64,000 nt of DNA from Pseudomonadota bacterium (GCA_018261905.1 JAGTRU010000020.1:1-64000); one strand, 5' to 3'. Counted from the stretch's first letter, positions 28,888 through 38,209 are shown. Program-made: numbers and translations. The notes: generated by a model from the sequence alone, not told the origin.

Positions 28888-30387
28888 ATGAACGCTCCGC
28901 CGCCCCACCTTCTTGATACTCCCGTTTTCGACAACAGCTTTGCCGCTCTGCCGGACGCCTTCTACACCCGCCTCGCCCCGCATCCGCTGCGCGCTCCCTA
29001 TGTCGTCGCGATCAGCGACGAGGTGGCCGGGGTGCTCGAGTTGCCGGCTGCCCTGCTGGGCAGTCCGGAGTTTCCCGAGATTTTTTCCGGCAACCGGCTA
29101 CTGCCCGGCAGCGATCCGCTGGCCGCCGTCTATTCCGGTCACCAGTTCGGGGTCTGGGCCGGTCAACTGGGCGATGGCCGGGCGCATTTGCTAGGCGGTC
29201 TGCGCAATGCCCAGGGGCATTGGGAAATCCAGCTCAAGGGGGCGGGCCGCACGCCATATTCGCGTGGGGCCGACGGGCGGGCCGTGCTGCGCTCGTCGAT
29301 CCGCGAATTCCTCTGTTCCGAAGCGATGGCCGGGCTGGGCATCCCGACGACGCGGGCGCTCTGCATTGTCGGCGCCGAGCAGCCGGTGCGCCGCGAGGAA
29401 ATCGAGACGGCGGCCGTGGTCACCCGTGTCGCCCCGGGCTTCGTCCGTTTCGGTTCCTTCGAGCATTGGGCCTCACGTAACCGGCCGGCGGAACTGAAAC
29501 TACTGGCCGACTACGTCATCGACACCTTCCGTCCGGCCTGCCGGCAGGCGCCCAATCCCTACGCCGAACTACTCAGCGACGTGGCCCGCCGCACCGGCGA
29601 ACTGATGGCACACTGGATGGCGGTCGGCTTCATGCACGGTGTGATGAACACCGACAATATGTCGATTCTCGGTCTGACGCTCGATTACGGGCCCTTCGGC
29701 TTCATGGAGGCCTTCGATGCCGGCCATATCTGCAACCATTCCGACGACCAGGGCCGTTATACCTATCGTAACCAGCCACATATCGCGCAGTGGAACCTCT
29801 ATCGCCTGGCCGATGCCCTGCTGCCGCTGATCGGTCGGCCGAGCGAGGCGCAGGCGGCGGTCGACGAGCATTACGGGGCCGCCTTCGAGGGCAAGTTCGA
29901 GCAATTGATGCGCGCCAAGCTGGGACTGCGCGCCGGGCTGGCCGACGACGAGGCTTTTGTCGGCGAAACCTTCGGCCTCCTGCAACAACATCGTCCCGAT
30001 TTCACCCAGTTTTTCCGTGCCCTGTCGACCTTACCCGCCGAGCCCGATCCCGGCAATGCCGCCCTGGCCGATGCGCCGCTGCGCGACCTGTTTGTCGACC
30101 GCAGCGCCTGCGACGCCTGGCTGGCCAACTGGCGGGCCCGTCTGGCGCAAACGCCGTGGCCGGAGGCCGAGCGCCAGGCCGCCATGCTTGCCGCCAATCC
30201 GCGTTACATCCTGCGCAATTGGCTGGCCGAAGTCGCCATCCGCCAGGCCAAGGAGCATGACTTCTCGGAAGTGCAGCGCCTCCTGACCTGCCTGCGCCGG
30301 CCTTACGACGAGCAGCCGGAATACGCCGCCTACGCCGCCCTGCCGCCGGACTGGGCAAATGGTCTGGCCGTTAGCTGTTCAAGCTGA
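28888..30387 (+). CDS. selO: Protein adenylyltransferase SelO (YdiU family)
   Basis: SelO is a pseudokinase-fold enzyme that transfers AMP to Ser/Thr/Tyr of target proteins, with a role in redox stress. The 499-residue protein from ATG 28888 has the invariant [26 protein letters not shown]-type [35 protein letters not shown] and [21 protein letters not shown]. It ends with SCSS, the Cys that is selenocysteine in animal homologues. A longer start at 28834 is possible but not favoured. Confidence 0.95.
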   Translation: MNAPPPHLLDTPVFDNSFAALPDAFYTRLAPHPLRAPYVVAISDEVAGVLELPAALLGSPEFPEIFSGNRLLPGSDPLAAVYSGHQFGVWAGQLGDGRAHLLGGLRNAQGHWEIQLKGAGRTPYSRGADGRAVLRSSIREFLCSEAMAGLGIPTTRALCIVGAEQPVRREEIETAAVVTRVAPGFVRFGSFEHWASRNRPAELKLLADYVIDTFRPACRQAPNPYAELLSDVARRTGELMAHWMAVGFMHGVMNTDNMSILGLTLDYGPFGFMEAFDAGHICNHSDDQGRYTYRNQPHIAQWNLYRLADALLPLIGRPSEAQAAVDEHYGAAFEGKFEQLMRAKLGLRAGLADDEAFVGETFGLLQQHRPDFTQFFRALSTLPAEPDPGNAALADAPLRDLFVDRSACDAWLANWRARLAQTPWPEAERQAAMLAANPRYILRNWLAEVAIRQAKEHDFSEVQRLLTCLRRPYDEQPEYAAYAALPPDWANGLAVSCSS

Positions 30388-30466
30388 TTTGGTGCGGCAG
30401 GGGTGAGCAGGGGAGAATACGTCCTTTGCCCCCCGCAAGAATTTCGACAGGAAGCGATGCCGCCCC

Positions 30467-31003
30467 ATGACTGAACCCGATCCGGACCTTGCCGCGCCGC
30501 CCGTCATGGTGCATGACATCGACCCCGCGGCCTTTCTCGTCGCGCACTACCAGGAGCTCTGGGAGCAGGGCGAACTGGAAATGGCGGAGATCAATCCGGC
30601 GCTGGCCATCGAAGCCGTCGGTTTTATCCGCTATCAAGGCGACTGGCTGGGCGTCGTCGTCACGCCCTGGTTTCTCCGGCTGTTCCTGATGCCGGGCGGT
30701 GGCAGCCTGTGGGGTGAAATTCCCGTCGGCCAGACCCGCTATCTCAGCCTGCCGGCCGAGACCATGCAATTCATTGCCGATGCGGCGCCGCAATTCGGTT
30801 CATTCCAGTACGCCACGCTGCTCGAACCGACCAGCCTGATTGCCGACATGGCCGCTGCCCGCCAGATGGCGCTGCGCGTCATGCAGGGATTCGGCGATCA
30901 GCCGGTCGAGCCGGAACCCGAACCGGACCGCCCCGCCGAGCCGCCAGGGCCGACCGCCATTTCACGCCGCGGCTTTTTCCGGCGCCTGGCCGGTAAGCGG
31001 TAG
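30467..31003 (+). CDS. HybE-like [NiFe]-hydrogenase assembly chaperone, orphan
   Basis: This 178-residue protein matches the HybE/HupJ-type chaperone fold: INPALAIEAVGFIRYQGDWLGVVVTPWFL, then LMPGG and FQYATLLEPTS. HybE proteins bind the Tat-targeted small subunit of [NiFe] hydrogenase before export. No hydrogenase gene is in the window. The C-terminus carries a twin-arginine-like motif, ISRRGFFRRLAGKR, after a Pro/Glu linker, which is unusual for an N-terminal signal type. The client could be another exported redox enzyme. The family call is fairly firm; the role is not. Confidence 0.75.
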   Translation: MTEPDPDLAAPPVMVHDIDPAAFLVAHYQELWEQGELEMAEINPALAIEAVGFIRYQGDWLGVVVTPWFLRLFLMPGGGSLWGEIPVGQTRYLSLPAETMQFIADAAPQFGSFQYATLLEPTSLIADMAAARQMALRVMQGFGDQPVEPEPEPDRPAEPPGPTAISRRGFFRRLAGKR

Positions 31004-31057
31004 GCCCGCTATTCCAGGGGCCGGGACCACACTCCGGGTCGGATGAAAATCCGGGCG

Positions 31058-31091
31058 AAAAAAAGGCCGGCCGGATTTCTCCGCCGGCCTT
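31058..31091 (-). terminator. Intrinsic terminator after the Tim44-domain gene
   Basis: Read on the minus strand, the stem AAGGCCGGC / GCCGGCCTT with an 11-base loop is followed by a run of seven T. It sits between the convergent HybE-like and Tim44-domain genes and clearly serves the minus-strand one. Confidence 0.85.
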
Positions 31092-31105
31092 GCTCGCCCC
31101 GCTGC

Positions 31106-31969
31106 TTACTGGACCTGTTGAATTCCGGCCAGGACCCAGCCGGTGCTGCCGTTGCGCGGCTTGGTCATGTGCCACATTTCATCGAAAGGCGCGGCCGGCG
31201 CATTCTTTTCTTCGCGGATCAGGCCGGTGAACCGGACGCTGACCACGTAGCGATTGGCCTCTTCGGCAACGTCGAGGACTTCGGCGTTGAGTTGGACGAC
31301 ATCGGTTTCCTGCTTGACGCTACCACGTTCGCCCATTTCCAGCTTGATCTCGGCAAACATTTCGGGCGAGGTGAATTCGCGGATGTCGTCGAGATTGCCG
31401 GCATCGTTGGCGGCCTGCAAACGGATGAAATTGAGCTTGGCGTTACGCACGAAACCGTCGACATCGAAGTCGGCCGGGATGTTGCCGGTGCTGGCGGCCG
31501 CCGCCGGGGCGAGGTGCGAACCGCCGGCCGGAATGAATTCCGGCTCACGCGGCGCGTTGCTGCCATAAGCGGCACCGGCATTGGCGTACTGCATGCCCGG
31601 TTGTGCCGCAGCCGCCTTCTTGCGCATCAGGAAGCCGAAGAGCATGACGGCCGCCATGACCAGCAGGCCGATCATCATGATGTTGGCCAGGCCTTCGCCG
31701 AAGCCGAAATGTGAAGCCAGGGCGGCCAGGCCGAGACCGGCGGCCAGACCGGCCAGAGGGCCCATCCAGGAACGTTTGGGTTGCGCTTGCGGGGCGGCGG
31801 CCGGGGCCGATGCCGGCGCCGGGGCGGCGCTCGGCGACTTGCTCGGTGCCCCCGATTGGCGCTGCATGCCGGACGAACTGCCACCGCCCAGGCGACGGGC
31901 TTCCGCGTCGCCGGTGGTGAGGGTAAAGCCGAGGACCAGAGCCGCGGCCATCAAAGCAAAAGATTTCAT
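31106..31969 (-). CDS. Tim44-domain membrane protein
   Basis: This 287-residue protein starts at ATG 31969 behind a GGAGAC ribosome site. The N-terminus is signal-like (MKSFALMAAALVLGFTLTTGDAEA), followed by RRLGGGSSSGMQ and a Pro/Ala spacer. Two membrane segments lie near residues 73-115 (GPLAGLAAGLGLAALASHFGFG and NIMMIGLLVMAAVMLFGFL). A C-terminal Tim44 domain (about 160-287) contains NFIRLQAANDAGNLDDIREFTSPEMF. Bacterial members are mostly uncharacterised, with membrane association the only safe statement. Confidence 0.88.
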   Translation of the reverse strand: MKSFALMAAALVLGFTLTTGDAEARRLGGGSSSGMQRQSGAPSKSPSAAPAPASAPAAAPQAQPKRSWMGPLAGLAAGLGLAALASHFGFGEGLANIMMIGLLVMAAVMLFGFLMRKKAAAAQPGMQYANAGAAYGSNAPREPEFIPAGGSHLAPAAAASTGNIPADFDVDGFVRNAKLNFIRLQAANDAGNLDDIREFTSPEMFAEIKLEMGERGSVKQETDVVQLNAEVLDVAEEANRYVVSVRFTGLIREEKNAPAAPFDEMWHMTKPRNGSTGWVLAGIQQVQ

Positions 31970-32090
31970 GTTTGTCTCCATCGAGGTGAATACTACAAAG
32001 CGCATAGTAACCGGGATATGTTTCCGGAAAAATTCGGATTAACTGCCTTTAGGTTCCGAAAAAACCGAAGTGTTCAGTTTTATCTTAGAA

Positions 32091-32236
32091 ACCTTAGGGC
32101 AGAGTCGCAGAGAAGCGGAGAAGATCGTGAAAAGAGCCGCTTGCCTCGTTTTTGCAGCTCACCCACAAGGTGTACTGAATATGTCGGGCAAGTCTTTGTT
32201 TGTCCTCTGTGTATCCGCGTCTCTACGGTTCAATTG
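32091..32236 (-). repeat. Dispersed intergenic repeat, copy 2 (inverted relative to copy 1)
   Basis: The reverse complement of this stretch follows the same block order as 10334-10494, including the exact 17-mer at 32185-32201 (minus strand). Here the ends are richer in the CGCAGAG / CTCTGCG type of sequence. It lies after the cobB stop and upstream of the Tim44-domain gene. No coding function is seen. Confidence 0.7.
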
Positions 32237-32248
32237 CGTATTCTAGGT

Positions 32249-33529
32249 TTATATGAACAAGCGGGCCACGGCTGGCGGGTTGGACGGGAAGTAGAAATGC
32301 ACGTAGGAGGCGGTCAGCCGTCCCTGGCGATAGATGGCTTCGCCGCTTCGACCCTCCGGTGTGCAGGCGCGGGTCAGCGGTGTGAGCGGCGTTTCGCTTT
32401 TTGAATAGTGGAAAGTATGGCCGTGTAGCCGGCCTTCCGGCAGTTCTGCGACCTGCAGGCCAAGGGCGGCCAGGCGCGCTTGCATCACCGCGATACCGGG
32501 CAACAAGCCGGCAAAGGCATGGCTGACGCCGGCTTGGTCGGTGAGCTGTTCGAACAGGCTCATCATGCCGCCGCATTCGGCGAGCAGCGGCTTGCCGGCC
32601 GCGACGTGGGCGCGCAGCGCGCTCCACAGCGCCTGCTTGGCGGCCAGCGCCGCAGCGTGCAGTTCCGGGTAACCGCCGGGCAGCCAGACGGCATCGCAAT
32701 CGGGGAGCGGCTCGCCGGCGAGCGGTGAGAAAAAGCGCAGCTCGGCACCCAGTTCCTGCAGGGTTTCCAGATTGGCCGGGTAGATGAAAGCGTAGGCAGC
32801 ATCGCGGGCGATCGCCAGGCGTTTGCCCGCTAGCCGCCGGGCGATATCTGGCGGGGGAATATCAGCGAAGTCCACCGCCGGCGGCAGGTCGACCGTTGCC
32901 GTGGCGGCCAGCGCGTCGGCCATCTGCTCGAGACGCGTTTCGATATCATCAATCTCGGCCGCCTGCAGCAGGCCGAGGTGGCGTTCGGGCAGCGCGGCGT
33001 CGGCGTTGCGCGTCAGTGCGCCGAACCAGCCCATGCCGGGCGGCAGGCTTTTTTCCAGCAACTCGGCGTGGTGAGGGCTGCCGACGCGGTTGGCCAGTAC
33101 CCCGGCAAAGGGCAGGCCGGGGCGATAGGTGGCCAGGCCGTGGGCGACGGCGCCGAAAGTCTGGGCCATGGCCCCGGCGTCGATCAGCGCCAGCACCGGA
33201 ATGCCAAAACGGCAGGCGATATCGGCGGCCGACGGTGTGCCGTCGAACAGCCCCATGACCCCCTCGACCAGGATCAGGTCGGATTCGTAGGCGGCGCGGG
33301 CCAGTCGCCAGCCCGCGTCGTCTTCACCGCACATGGCGAAATCGAGGTTCTGGCACGGCCGGCCGCTGGCTACGGCATGAATCTGCGGATCGAGAAAGTC
33401 CGGGCCACACTTGAAAACCGTGACGCGCCGGCCCTGCCGGGTATGCAGCCGGGCCAGCGCGGCGGTGACGGTAGTTTTGCCCTGGCCGGAAGCCGGGGCG
33501 GCAATCAGCAGGGCCGGGCAGGCAGGCAT
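32249..33529 (-). CDS. cobB: Cobyrinate a,c-diamide synthase
   Basis: This enzyme amidates cobyrinate with glutamine and ATP. The 426-residue protein has an N-terminal ATP-binding part (APASGQGKTTVTAALAR, FKCGPDFLDP, LVEGVMGLFDG) and a C-terminal triad glutaminase with LLAECGGMM. The terminal VHFYFPSNP is also conserved. The start is ATG 33529 (TAATG overlap with cobO); a GTG two codons earlier is possible. It is the last gene of the riboswitch-led operon. Alone it cannot make cobalamin, so other cob genes must lie elsewhere, or it serves salvage. Confidence 0.95.
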   Translation of the reverse strand: MPACPALLIAAPASGQGKTTVTAALARLHTRQGRRVTVFKCGPDFLDPQIHAVASGRPCQNLDFAMCGEDDAGWRLARAAYESDLILVEGVMGLFDGTPSAADIACRFGIPVLALIDAGAMAQTFGAVAHGLATYRPGLPFAGVLANRVGSPHHAELLEKSLPPGMGWFGALTRNADAALPERHLGLLQAAEIDDIETRLEQMADALAATATVDLPPAVDFADIPPPDIARRLAGKRLAIARDAAYAFIYPANLETLQELGAELRFFSPLAGEPLPDCDAVWLPGGYPELHAAALAAKQALWSALRAHVAAGKPLLAECGGMMSLFEQLTDQAGVSHAFAGLLPGIAVMQARLAALGLQVAELPEGRLHGHTFHYSKSETPLTPLTRACTPEGRSGEAIYRQGRLTASYVHFYFPSNPPAVARLFI

Positions 33530-34116
33530 TACCACTCCAGCCCGGGCATGGCCTTGATGCCGGCCTGGAAGGCATGTTTTTCATCGCCGATGTCGCTCAC
33601 CGTATCCGCTGCCGTGCGCAGCGCTTCCGGGGCGCCGCGGCCGGTGACGATGACGTGCTGCATGGCCGGACGGGAGAGCAGCTTGGCGATCACCGTGGCG
33701 AGGTCGAGCCAGCCATACTTGAAGGCATAGGTCATTTCGTCGAGCACCACCAGACCGATTTCCGGGTCGCTCAGATGTTCGCTGGCAACGCTCCAGGCGT
33801 GCTGGGCCGCCCGGGCGTCGCGTTCCTGGTCCTGGGTTTCCCAGGTGAAGCCTTCGCCGCCGACATGCCAGGCGACGTTCGGCTGCTGGCGGAAGAAGGC
33901 CTCCTCGCCGGTATCCGAGCGGCCCTTGACGAACTGCACGACGCCGACCTTGAGCCCGTGGCCGAGCGCCCGGGCGACAACGCCGAAAGCGGCGCTCGAC
34001 TTGCCCTTGCCGTTGCCGGTGTTGACCACCAGCACGCCGCGTTCCTCCTGGGCGGCGGCGATATGCTGGTCGATCACGGCTTTCTTCTTCTGCATGCGTT
34101 GTTCGTGGGTAATCAT
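33529..34116 (-). CDS. cobO: Cob(I)alamin adenosyltransferase (CobO/BtuR type)
   Basis: This enzyme adds the adenosyl group to reduced corrinoids. The 195 residues show the P-loop VNTGNGKGKSSAAFG (about residues 31-45) and the family blocks VGVVQFVKG, LVVLDEMTYAFKYGWLD and VIVTGRGAPEAL. It is two bases downstream of the btuD-like ATPase and overlaps cobB by one base. Confidence 0.97.
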   Translation of the reverse strand: MITHEQRMQKKKAVIDQHIAAAQEERGVLVVNTGNGKGKSSAAFGVVARALGHGLKVGVVQFVKGRSDTGEEAFFRQQPNVAWHVGGEGFTWETQDQERDARAAQHAWSVASEHLSDPEIGLVVLDEMTYAFKYGWLDLATVIAKLLSRPAMQHVIVTGRGAPEALRTAADTVSDIGDEKHAFQAGIKAMPGLEW

Positions 34117-34118
34117 GA

Positions 34119-34892
34119 TTATTCCGGGATGAAACAGCGGCGGCCGCCATCTTCGATCTGGCGCAGCGCGTAGCCGTAGAGTTCAGAAAGGGTGGCGGCG
34201 GTCAGGATGGCTTCGACCGCACCGAGTTCGGTTCGACCGTCGCCGTGGATGAGCAGTGCCCGGTCGCAGAAGCGATGGGCGAGGGCCGGATCGTGCAGGA
34301 CCATGACGACACCGGCACCGCCGTCGCGCGCCGTGGCGGAAAACAGTTCGAGGGCCGCCATCTGGTGGCTGAGGTCGAGGTGCGACAGCGGTTCGTCGAG
34401 CAGGTAGAGCGGTGCCGCCTGGGTGAGCAGTGTGGCGATCGACAGGCGCTGGCGTTCGCCGCCCGACAGGGTGTGGATCTGGCGTTGTTCCATGCCCTGC
34501 AGGCCGACGGCGGCCAAGGCGCTGCGCGCCAGGTCGGCATCGCGCGGCGTTTCCCAGTCCCAGCGGCCGAGGTGGGGGTGACGACCGGTCAGCGCCGTTT
34601 CCAGCACCGTCGAGCCGAAAGGATCGGCGTGGAACTGGCCGAGCCAGGCGCGGCGCAAGGCGGCTTCGCGCGGTGCCAGCAGGGCGGCATCCTCGCCGCC
34701 GAGCAGCACGGCGCCGGTGGCCGGCGGGCGCAGGCCGGCGAGCGTCGACAGCAGCGTCGATTTGCCGGCGCCGTTGCGGCCAAGGATGGCCAGGCGCTCG
34801 CCGCTGTCCAGGCTGAAATCCAGCCGCTCGACGACGCGCCGACCGCCGATCTCGACGGCCAACTGGCGGGTTTCCAGCAGCGGCGCGCTCAT
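34119..34892 (-). CDS. btuD: ABC transporter ATPase, vitamin B12/iron-chelate type (BtuD-like)
   Basis: This is the ATPase subunit of the corrinoid importer. The 257 residues carry Walker A ILGRNGAGKSTLLSTLAG, the ABC signature LSGGERQRLSIA, and Walker B LYLLDEPLSHLD. The start overlaps the permease stop by four bases. B12 specificity comes from the riboswitch and the flanking btuB and cobO genes; the FepC/BtuD family itself also transports siderophores and heme. Confidence 0.9.
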   Translation of the reverse strand: MSAPLLETRQLAVEIGGRRVVERLDFSLDSGERLAILGRNGAGKSTLLSTLAGLRPPATGAVLLGGEDAALLAPREAALRRAWLGQFHADPFGSTVLETALTGRHPHLGRWDWETPRDADLARSALAAVGLQGMEQRQIHTLSGGERQRLSIATLLTQAAPLYLLDEPLSHLDLSHQMAALELFSATARDGGAGVVMVLHDPALAHRFCDRALLIHGDGRTELGAVEAILTAATLSELYGYALRQIEDGGRRCFIPE

Positions 34893-35866
34893 TTCGGCTG
34901 CCTCGAGAGCAGGGCGAGAAAGACCGGCACGCCGATCAGCGCAGTCAATACGCCGACCGGCAATTGCTGCGGCGCGATCAGCGTGCGCGCCAGGGTGTCG
35001 GCCAGCACCAGCAGCACGCCGCCGGCCAGTACCGAGGCCGGCAGCAGCAGGCGCTGGTCGTTGCCGGTGGCCAGGCGCACCAGGTGCGGCACGACCAGTC
35101 CGACGAAACCGATGGAACCGGCCGTGGTCACCGAGGCGGCGGTGGCCAGCGAGGCGAGCAGGAAGATCGCGTAGCGCAGCTTGTGCACGGCGACGCCGAG
35201 CGCCTGGGCCTGCAGCATGCCGCGCGCCAGCAGGTTGAGTTCGCGGGCGAAAGGCATGGCCAGCGCCAGTGCGACGACCAGAGCGAGCAGGGCCGGCAGC
35301 CAGCCGGCAGCCTGGGCGAGATCGCCCATCAGCCAGTACAACATGCCGCGCAGACGATCTTCGGGGGCGATGGCGAGCATTAGCGCGACCAGCGCACCGC
35401 AGCCGGCCGCGACGATGACGCCGGTGAGCAGGAGGCGGGTCTGCGTCCAGCTGCCATCGCCGTGCGCCAGGCCGAAGACCAGGAACATCGCGCCGAGCGC
35501 CCCGACGAAGGCCAGCCCGTCGATGCCCAGCACCGGCAGGCCGAGCAGGATGGCAAACAGCGCGCCGACCCCGGCGCCGCCGGAAATCCCCAGCACATAG
35601 GGATCGGCCAGCGGATTGCGCAGCAGCACCTGCATCAGCGCGCCGGCCAGAGCCAGCAGCCCGCCGCAGGCAAAACCGGCGAGCGCCCGCGGCAGACGCA
35701 ATTCGAGCACGACGTCGATGTCGGGAACTTCCCGCCCGGCGAGCGCGGCGGCGACATCGACCAGCGGAATATGCAAACTCCCCACCGTCAACGCCAGCCC
35801 AATACTCAGCGCTGCCAACAAGGCAAGGCTGGCGAGGATCAGGAAGGCGCGGTGACGGGAGGGCAT
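34889..35866 (-). CDS. btuC: ABC transporter permease, BtuC/FecCD family
   Basis: This is a 325-residue permease with about ten helices. Landmarks are GLALTVGSLHIPLVDV, the FACGGLLALAGALMQVLLRNPLADPYVLGISGGAGVGA block and GFVGLVVPHLVRLATGNDQR. ATG 35866 is chosen, since the ATG at 35896 would overlap btuB. Together with btuD it makes the inner-membrane B12 importer. No periplasmic binding protein (BtuF) gene is found between these genes. Confidence 0.92.
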   Translation of the reverse strand: MPSRHRAFLILASLALLAALSIGLALTVGSLHIPLVDVAAALAGREVPDIDVVLELRLPRALAGFACGGLLALAGALMQVLLRNPLADPYVLGISGGAGVGALFAILLGLPVLGIDGLAFVGALGAMFLVFGLAHGDGSWTQTRLLLTGVIVAAGCGALVALMLAIAPEDRLRGMLYWLMGDLAQAAGWLPALLALVVALALAMPFARELNLLARGMLQAQALGVAVHKLRYAIFLLASLATAASVTTAGSIGFVGLVVPHLVRLATGNDQRLLLPASVLAGGVLLVLADTLARTLIAPQQLPVGVLTALIGVPVFLALLSRQPK

Positions 35867-35867
35867 G

Positions 35868-37787
35868 TTACTGAAGTGTGTAGCGGATGCCTGCAAAGGC
35901 TGTTATGCCGGGGGTTCCGTAGATTACGCTCTGGGAACGCGCGATCTCATAGTTCTTGTCGAACAGGTTGTCTATGCGCGCGAACAGGCTCCAGTCCCTG
36001 GCAACCGTATATTCGCCAAAGAGATTAGTCAGGGAGTAACTATCCATGCGGACTTGATTCATCCGGGTTTGCCAGTGCGGATCATCATAGCGAGCACCAA
36101 CCATTTTCCATTCAATACCGGCTTTGAGCGGGCCTGAGACATAGGTTGCCGAGACGTTGCCGAATGCCCTGGCGCGGCGGCGTAGCTGCTCTCCCGTATC
36201 CAAGTCCTTCGGGTCCTGGAAGGTGGCATTTGCGTTCAACAACCAGTTGCCGATTACCGTGCCGGCCGATAACTCGATTCCCTTGATCCTGGCCTGCCCA
36301 ACATTGGAGGGCGTCGAGAAAAAGGTATTCGGGTCGGTGGTCCACTCGATCAGGTTACGGATCTTGTTGTGGAAATAGGTAATTCGAGCCTGATCACGCC
36401 CTTGTTGGTAGCGCAGGGAAAATTCAGCATTGCGCGATTCCTCTGGCCGTAGATTGGCATTACCTCCGCCGACACCGGGTGTGGTTGGGAAATACAGGTC
36501 GTTCATGGTCGGTGCCTTGAAGGCCGTACCGACGCTCGTTGCCATGCGCCAGGCTGGGGCGATGTGGAAGCCATAGCCGGCTAGCCAGGTTTGGTGTTGC
36601 CCGAATTGAGAGTTGTCGTCGCGGCGCGTATTAACTTGAATGGAATGGGCATTCAGCGAGGCATTCCAGCCGAGCACAGCGGAGTTGATGGAGCGAGATT
36701 TGACTGCAAAATCCTTGGAGGAATCCACTTCCTGTTCCAGTCGCTCAAGTCCGGCGAGCAAGGTGCCAAGCGGGAGAGAAATATCGTTCTGCCAAGTGTA
36801 TTGATTTTGAGTCGTCTTGAAGACGCTGATTGGATCGCCAATAACCGATTCAGGACTTTCCGTCCAGTCGATTCCCTGAGCGATGCGGAGATTGGATTTC
36901 CAGATCGAAGTCGGTGTGAACGTGGCGAAGGCATAGGTGCCGGCCGTGCGATGTTTCATTTCGTAGTTGTGGTTGGCATTGACGCTGCCACCAAACGGGA
37001 GAATGTTCGGATCCCATTGATAGCCATCATAGCGGCTGACCGTTTGCGAGTTGAAAAAGCCTGCTCCAACTTCGGCGCCGGCGTTGAACCGGTAGTTCGC
37101 GTTCAGGTTCAGGTTGGAGTTTCGATAGCCGTCTTTGTCGGCGTTGTAGCCGGGGTAGTTGGGTGATTCGATCGCATTGATCCCCTGGGTGCCACTGAGA
37201 CCAGCCTTAATGCCGTAGGAAAAATTGCCCATTCGGTTAGCGTGGGAGAGGCTGGTTTCATAGGTGGATGCACTGCCGGCGCCCGCCTGCATGGCCAGGC
37301 GGGGAGCGTCGCTCCCACTCCGCGTGAAAATCTGGATGACACCGCCGATGGCATCGGAACCATACAGTGCCGAGGCTGGGCCACGCAGCACTTCGATACG
37401 CTCTATCTGCGATAGCGGAATCATCTGGATCGCTGTAGCGCCGGTAGTCGCCGAATTGACGCGGATGCCGTCAAGCAGAATCAGCGCATGACCGCTATTG
37501 GTGCCGCGAATAAAAATGCTTTCATCTGCACCATGACCGCCTGCGCGACCGAATTCGATACCGGTGCTTCGGCCAAGCAATTCGGCCAGGGTCGTCGTTG
37601 CTCCTGCCTGCTCAATCTCTTCCTTGTCGATGATGGTTACGTCGGCGATCGCTTCATTGGCTCGTTGGGTCTGGCGAGTCGCAGTAACGACGACCTGATC
37701 GAGATAGGTCAGTTGGTCGACCGCGAACGCCGATGGCGCGAGTGCAATTGGCAGCAAGGCGGCCAGCGTTTTCAAACGTGGATTCAT
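35868..37787 (-). CDS. btuB: TonB-dependent vitamin B12 receptor BtuB
   Basis: This is a 639-residue outer-membrane receptor. A signal peptide (cut near AFA-VDQL, residue 23) is followed by the TonB box DQVVVTATRQ. The plug domain has GHGADESIFIRGTNSGHALILLDGIRVN and EVLRGPASALYGSDAIGGVIQIFT. A 22-strand barrel follows, with the terminal strand GIRYTLQ. It is the first gene after the cobalamin riboswitch. The local GC content and codon choice are slightly lower than in the neighbours, which may indicate acquisition or faster surface evolution. Confidence 0.94.
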   Translation of the reverse strand: MNPRLKTLAALLPIALAPSAFAVDQLTYLDQVVVTATRQTQRANEAIADVTIIDKEEIEQAGATTTLAELLGRSTGIEFGRAGGHGADESIFIRGTNSGHALILLDGIRVNSATTGATAIQMIPLSQIERIEVLRGPASALYGSDAIGGVIQIFTRSGSDAPRLAMQAGAGSASTYETSLSHANRMGNFSYGIKAGLSGTQGINAIESPNYPGYNADKDGYRNSNLNLNANYRFNAGAEVGAGFFNSQTVSRYDGYQWDPNILPFGGSVNANHNYEMKHRTAGTYAFATFTPTSIWKSNLRIAQGIDWTESPESVIGDPISVFKTTQNQYTWQNDISLPLGTLLAGLERLEQEVDSSKDFAVKSRSINSAVLGWNASLNAHSIQVNTRRDDNSQFGQHQTWLAGYGFHIAPAWRMATSVGTAFKAPTMNDLYFPTTPGVGGGNANLRPEESRNAEFSLRYQQGRDQARITYFHNKIRNLIEWTTDPNTFFSTPSNVGQARIKGIELSAGTVIGNWLLNANATFQDPKDLDTGEQLRRRARAFGNVSATYVSGPLKAGIEWKMVGARYDDPHWQTRMNQVRMDSYSLTNLFGEYTVARDWSLFARIDNLFDKNYEIARSQSVIYGTPGITAFAGIRYTLQ

Positions 37788-37899
37788 TATTTCCCTTTCC
37801 CGACAGGCGTCCCCGCACGTCGGAATAGCTTAGAAAAGGAAGTGTGGGGAGTGAATTCAGGTCAGGAACCGGCGCCACAGCCCCGTGGCACTTCCGCGT

Positions 37900-38080
37900 G
37901 TCGCAGGCCGGTATCCGGGCTCGCAAGTCTTGACGCATCGCCTTCCCAGGTTTTCACCCAGTGGCCTGATGAGGCGTCCGCACTTGCTTACCGTTGCGGG
38001 GGCAGCAGCGGAATGGTCTCTTGGAGACGCACCGCTTTCCCGTTTAACTGCGCTTGGAGAATCCTTGCGCAGCACCTGTT
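37900..38080 (-). promoter_or_regulatory. Cobalamin (AdoCbl) riboswitch
   Basis: Read on the minus strand, this leader contains the typical blocks in order: GGTGCTGCGCAAGG, TTAAACGGGAAAGCGGTG, CCGCTGCTGCCCCCGCAACGG with GTAAGC, the B12 box GCCACTGG next to GGGAAGGCG (plus-strand 37944-37967), and GAGCCCGGATACCGGCC. A TAGAAT -10-like hexamer lies just upstream (38090-38095, minus strand), with a weak -35. It precedes btuB by about 110 bases and should repress the whole btuB-btuC-btuD-cobO-cobB operon when cobalamin is plentiful. The remaining bases of the 37788-38209 gap hold no gene. Confidence 0.95.
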
Positions 38081-38172
38081 ACGGCGCGCATTCTACCTTG
38101 CGGCGTGGTGCAGTGCATCAGAAATCTGGTCGCCGATTTATACAAAGCACTTTGAGAATAAAGGCTTACTCC

Positions 38173-38201
38173 TTGACCATGCGGCGTTTTTACATTTATA
38201 G
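38173..38201 (+). promoter_or_regulatory. Candidate sigma70 promoter for the zapB-like/zapA genes
   Basis: TTGACC (38173-38178) and TTATAG (38196-38201) are 17 bases apart, just 9 bases before the ATG of the coiled-coil gene. If real, the leader would be very short. Confidence 0.4.
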
Positions 38202-38209
38202 TCCGCGCC

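Noticed and set aside
30960-31003. Twin-arginine export signal at the end of the HybE-like protein
   Set aside because: Tat signals are N-terminal and need a hydrophobic stretch afterwards. Here the protein ends straight after the motif, so it cannot direct export.
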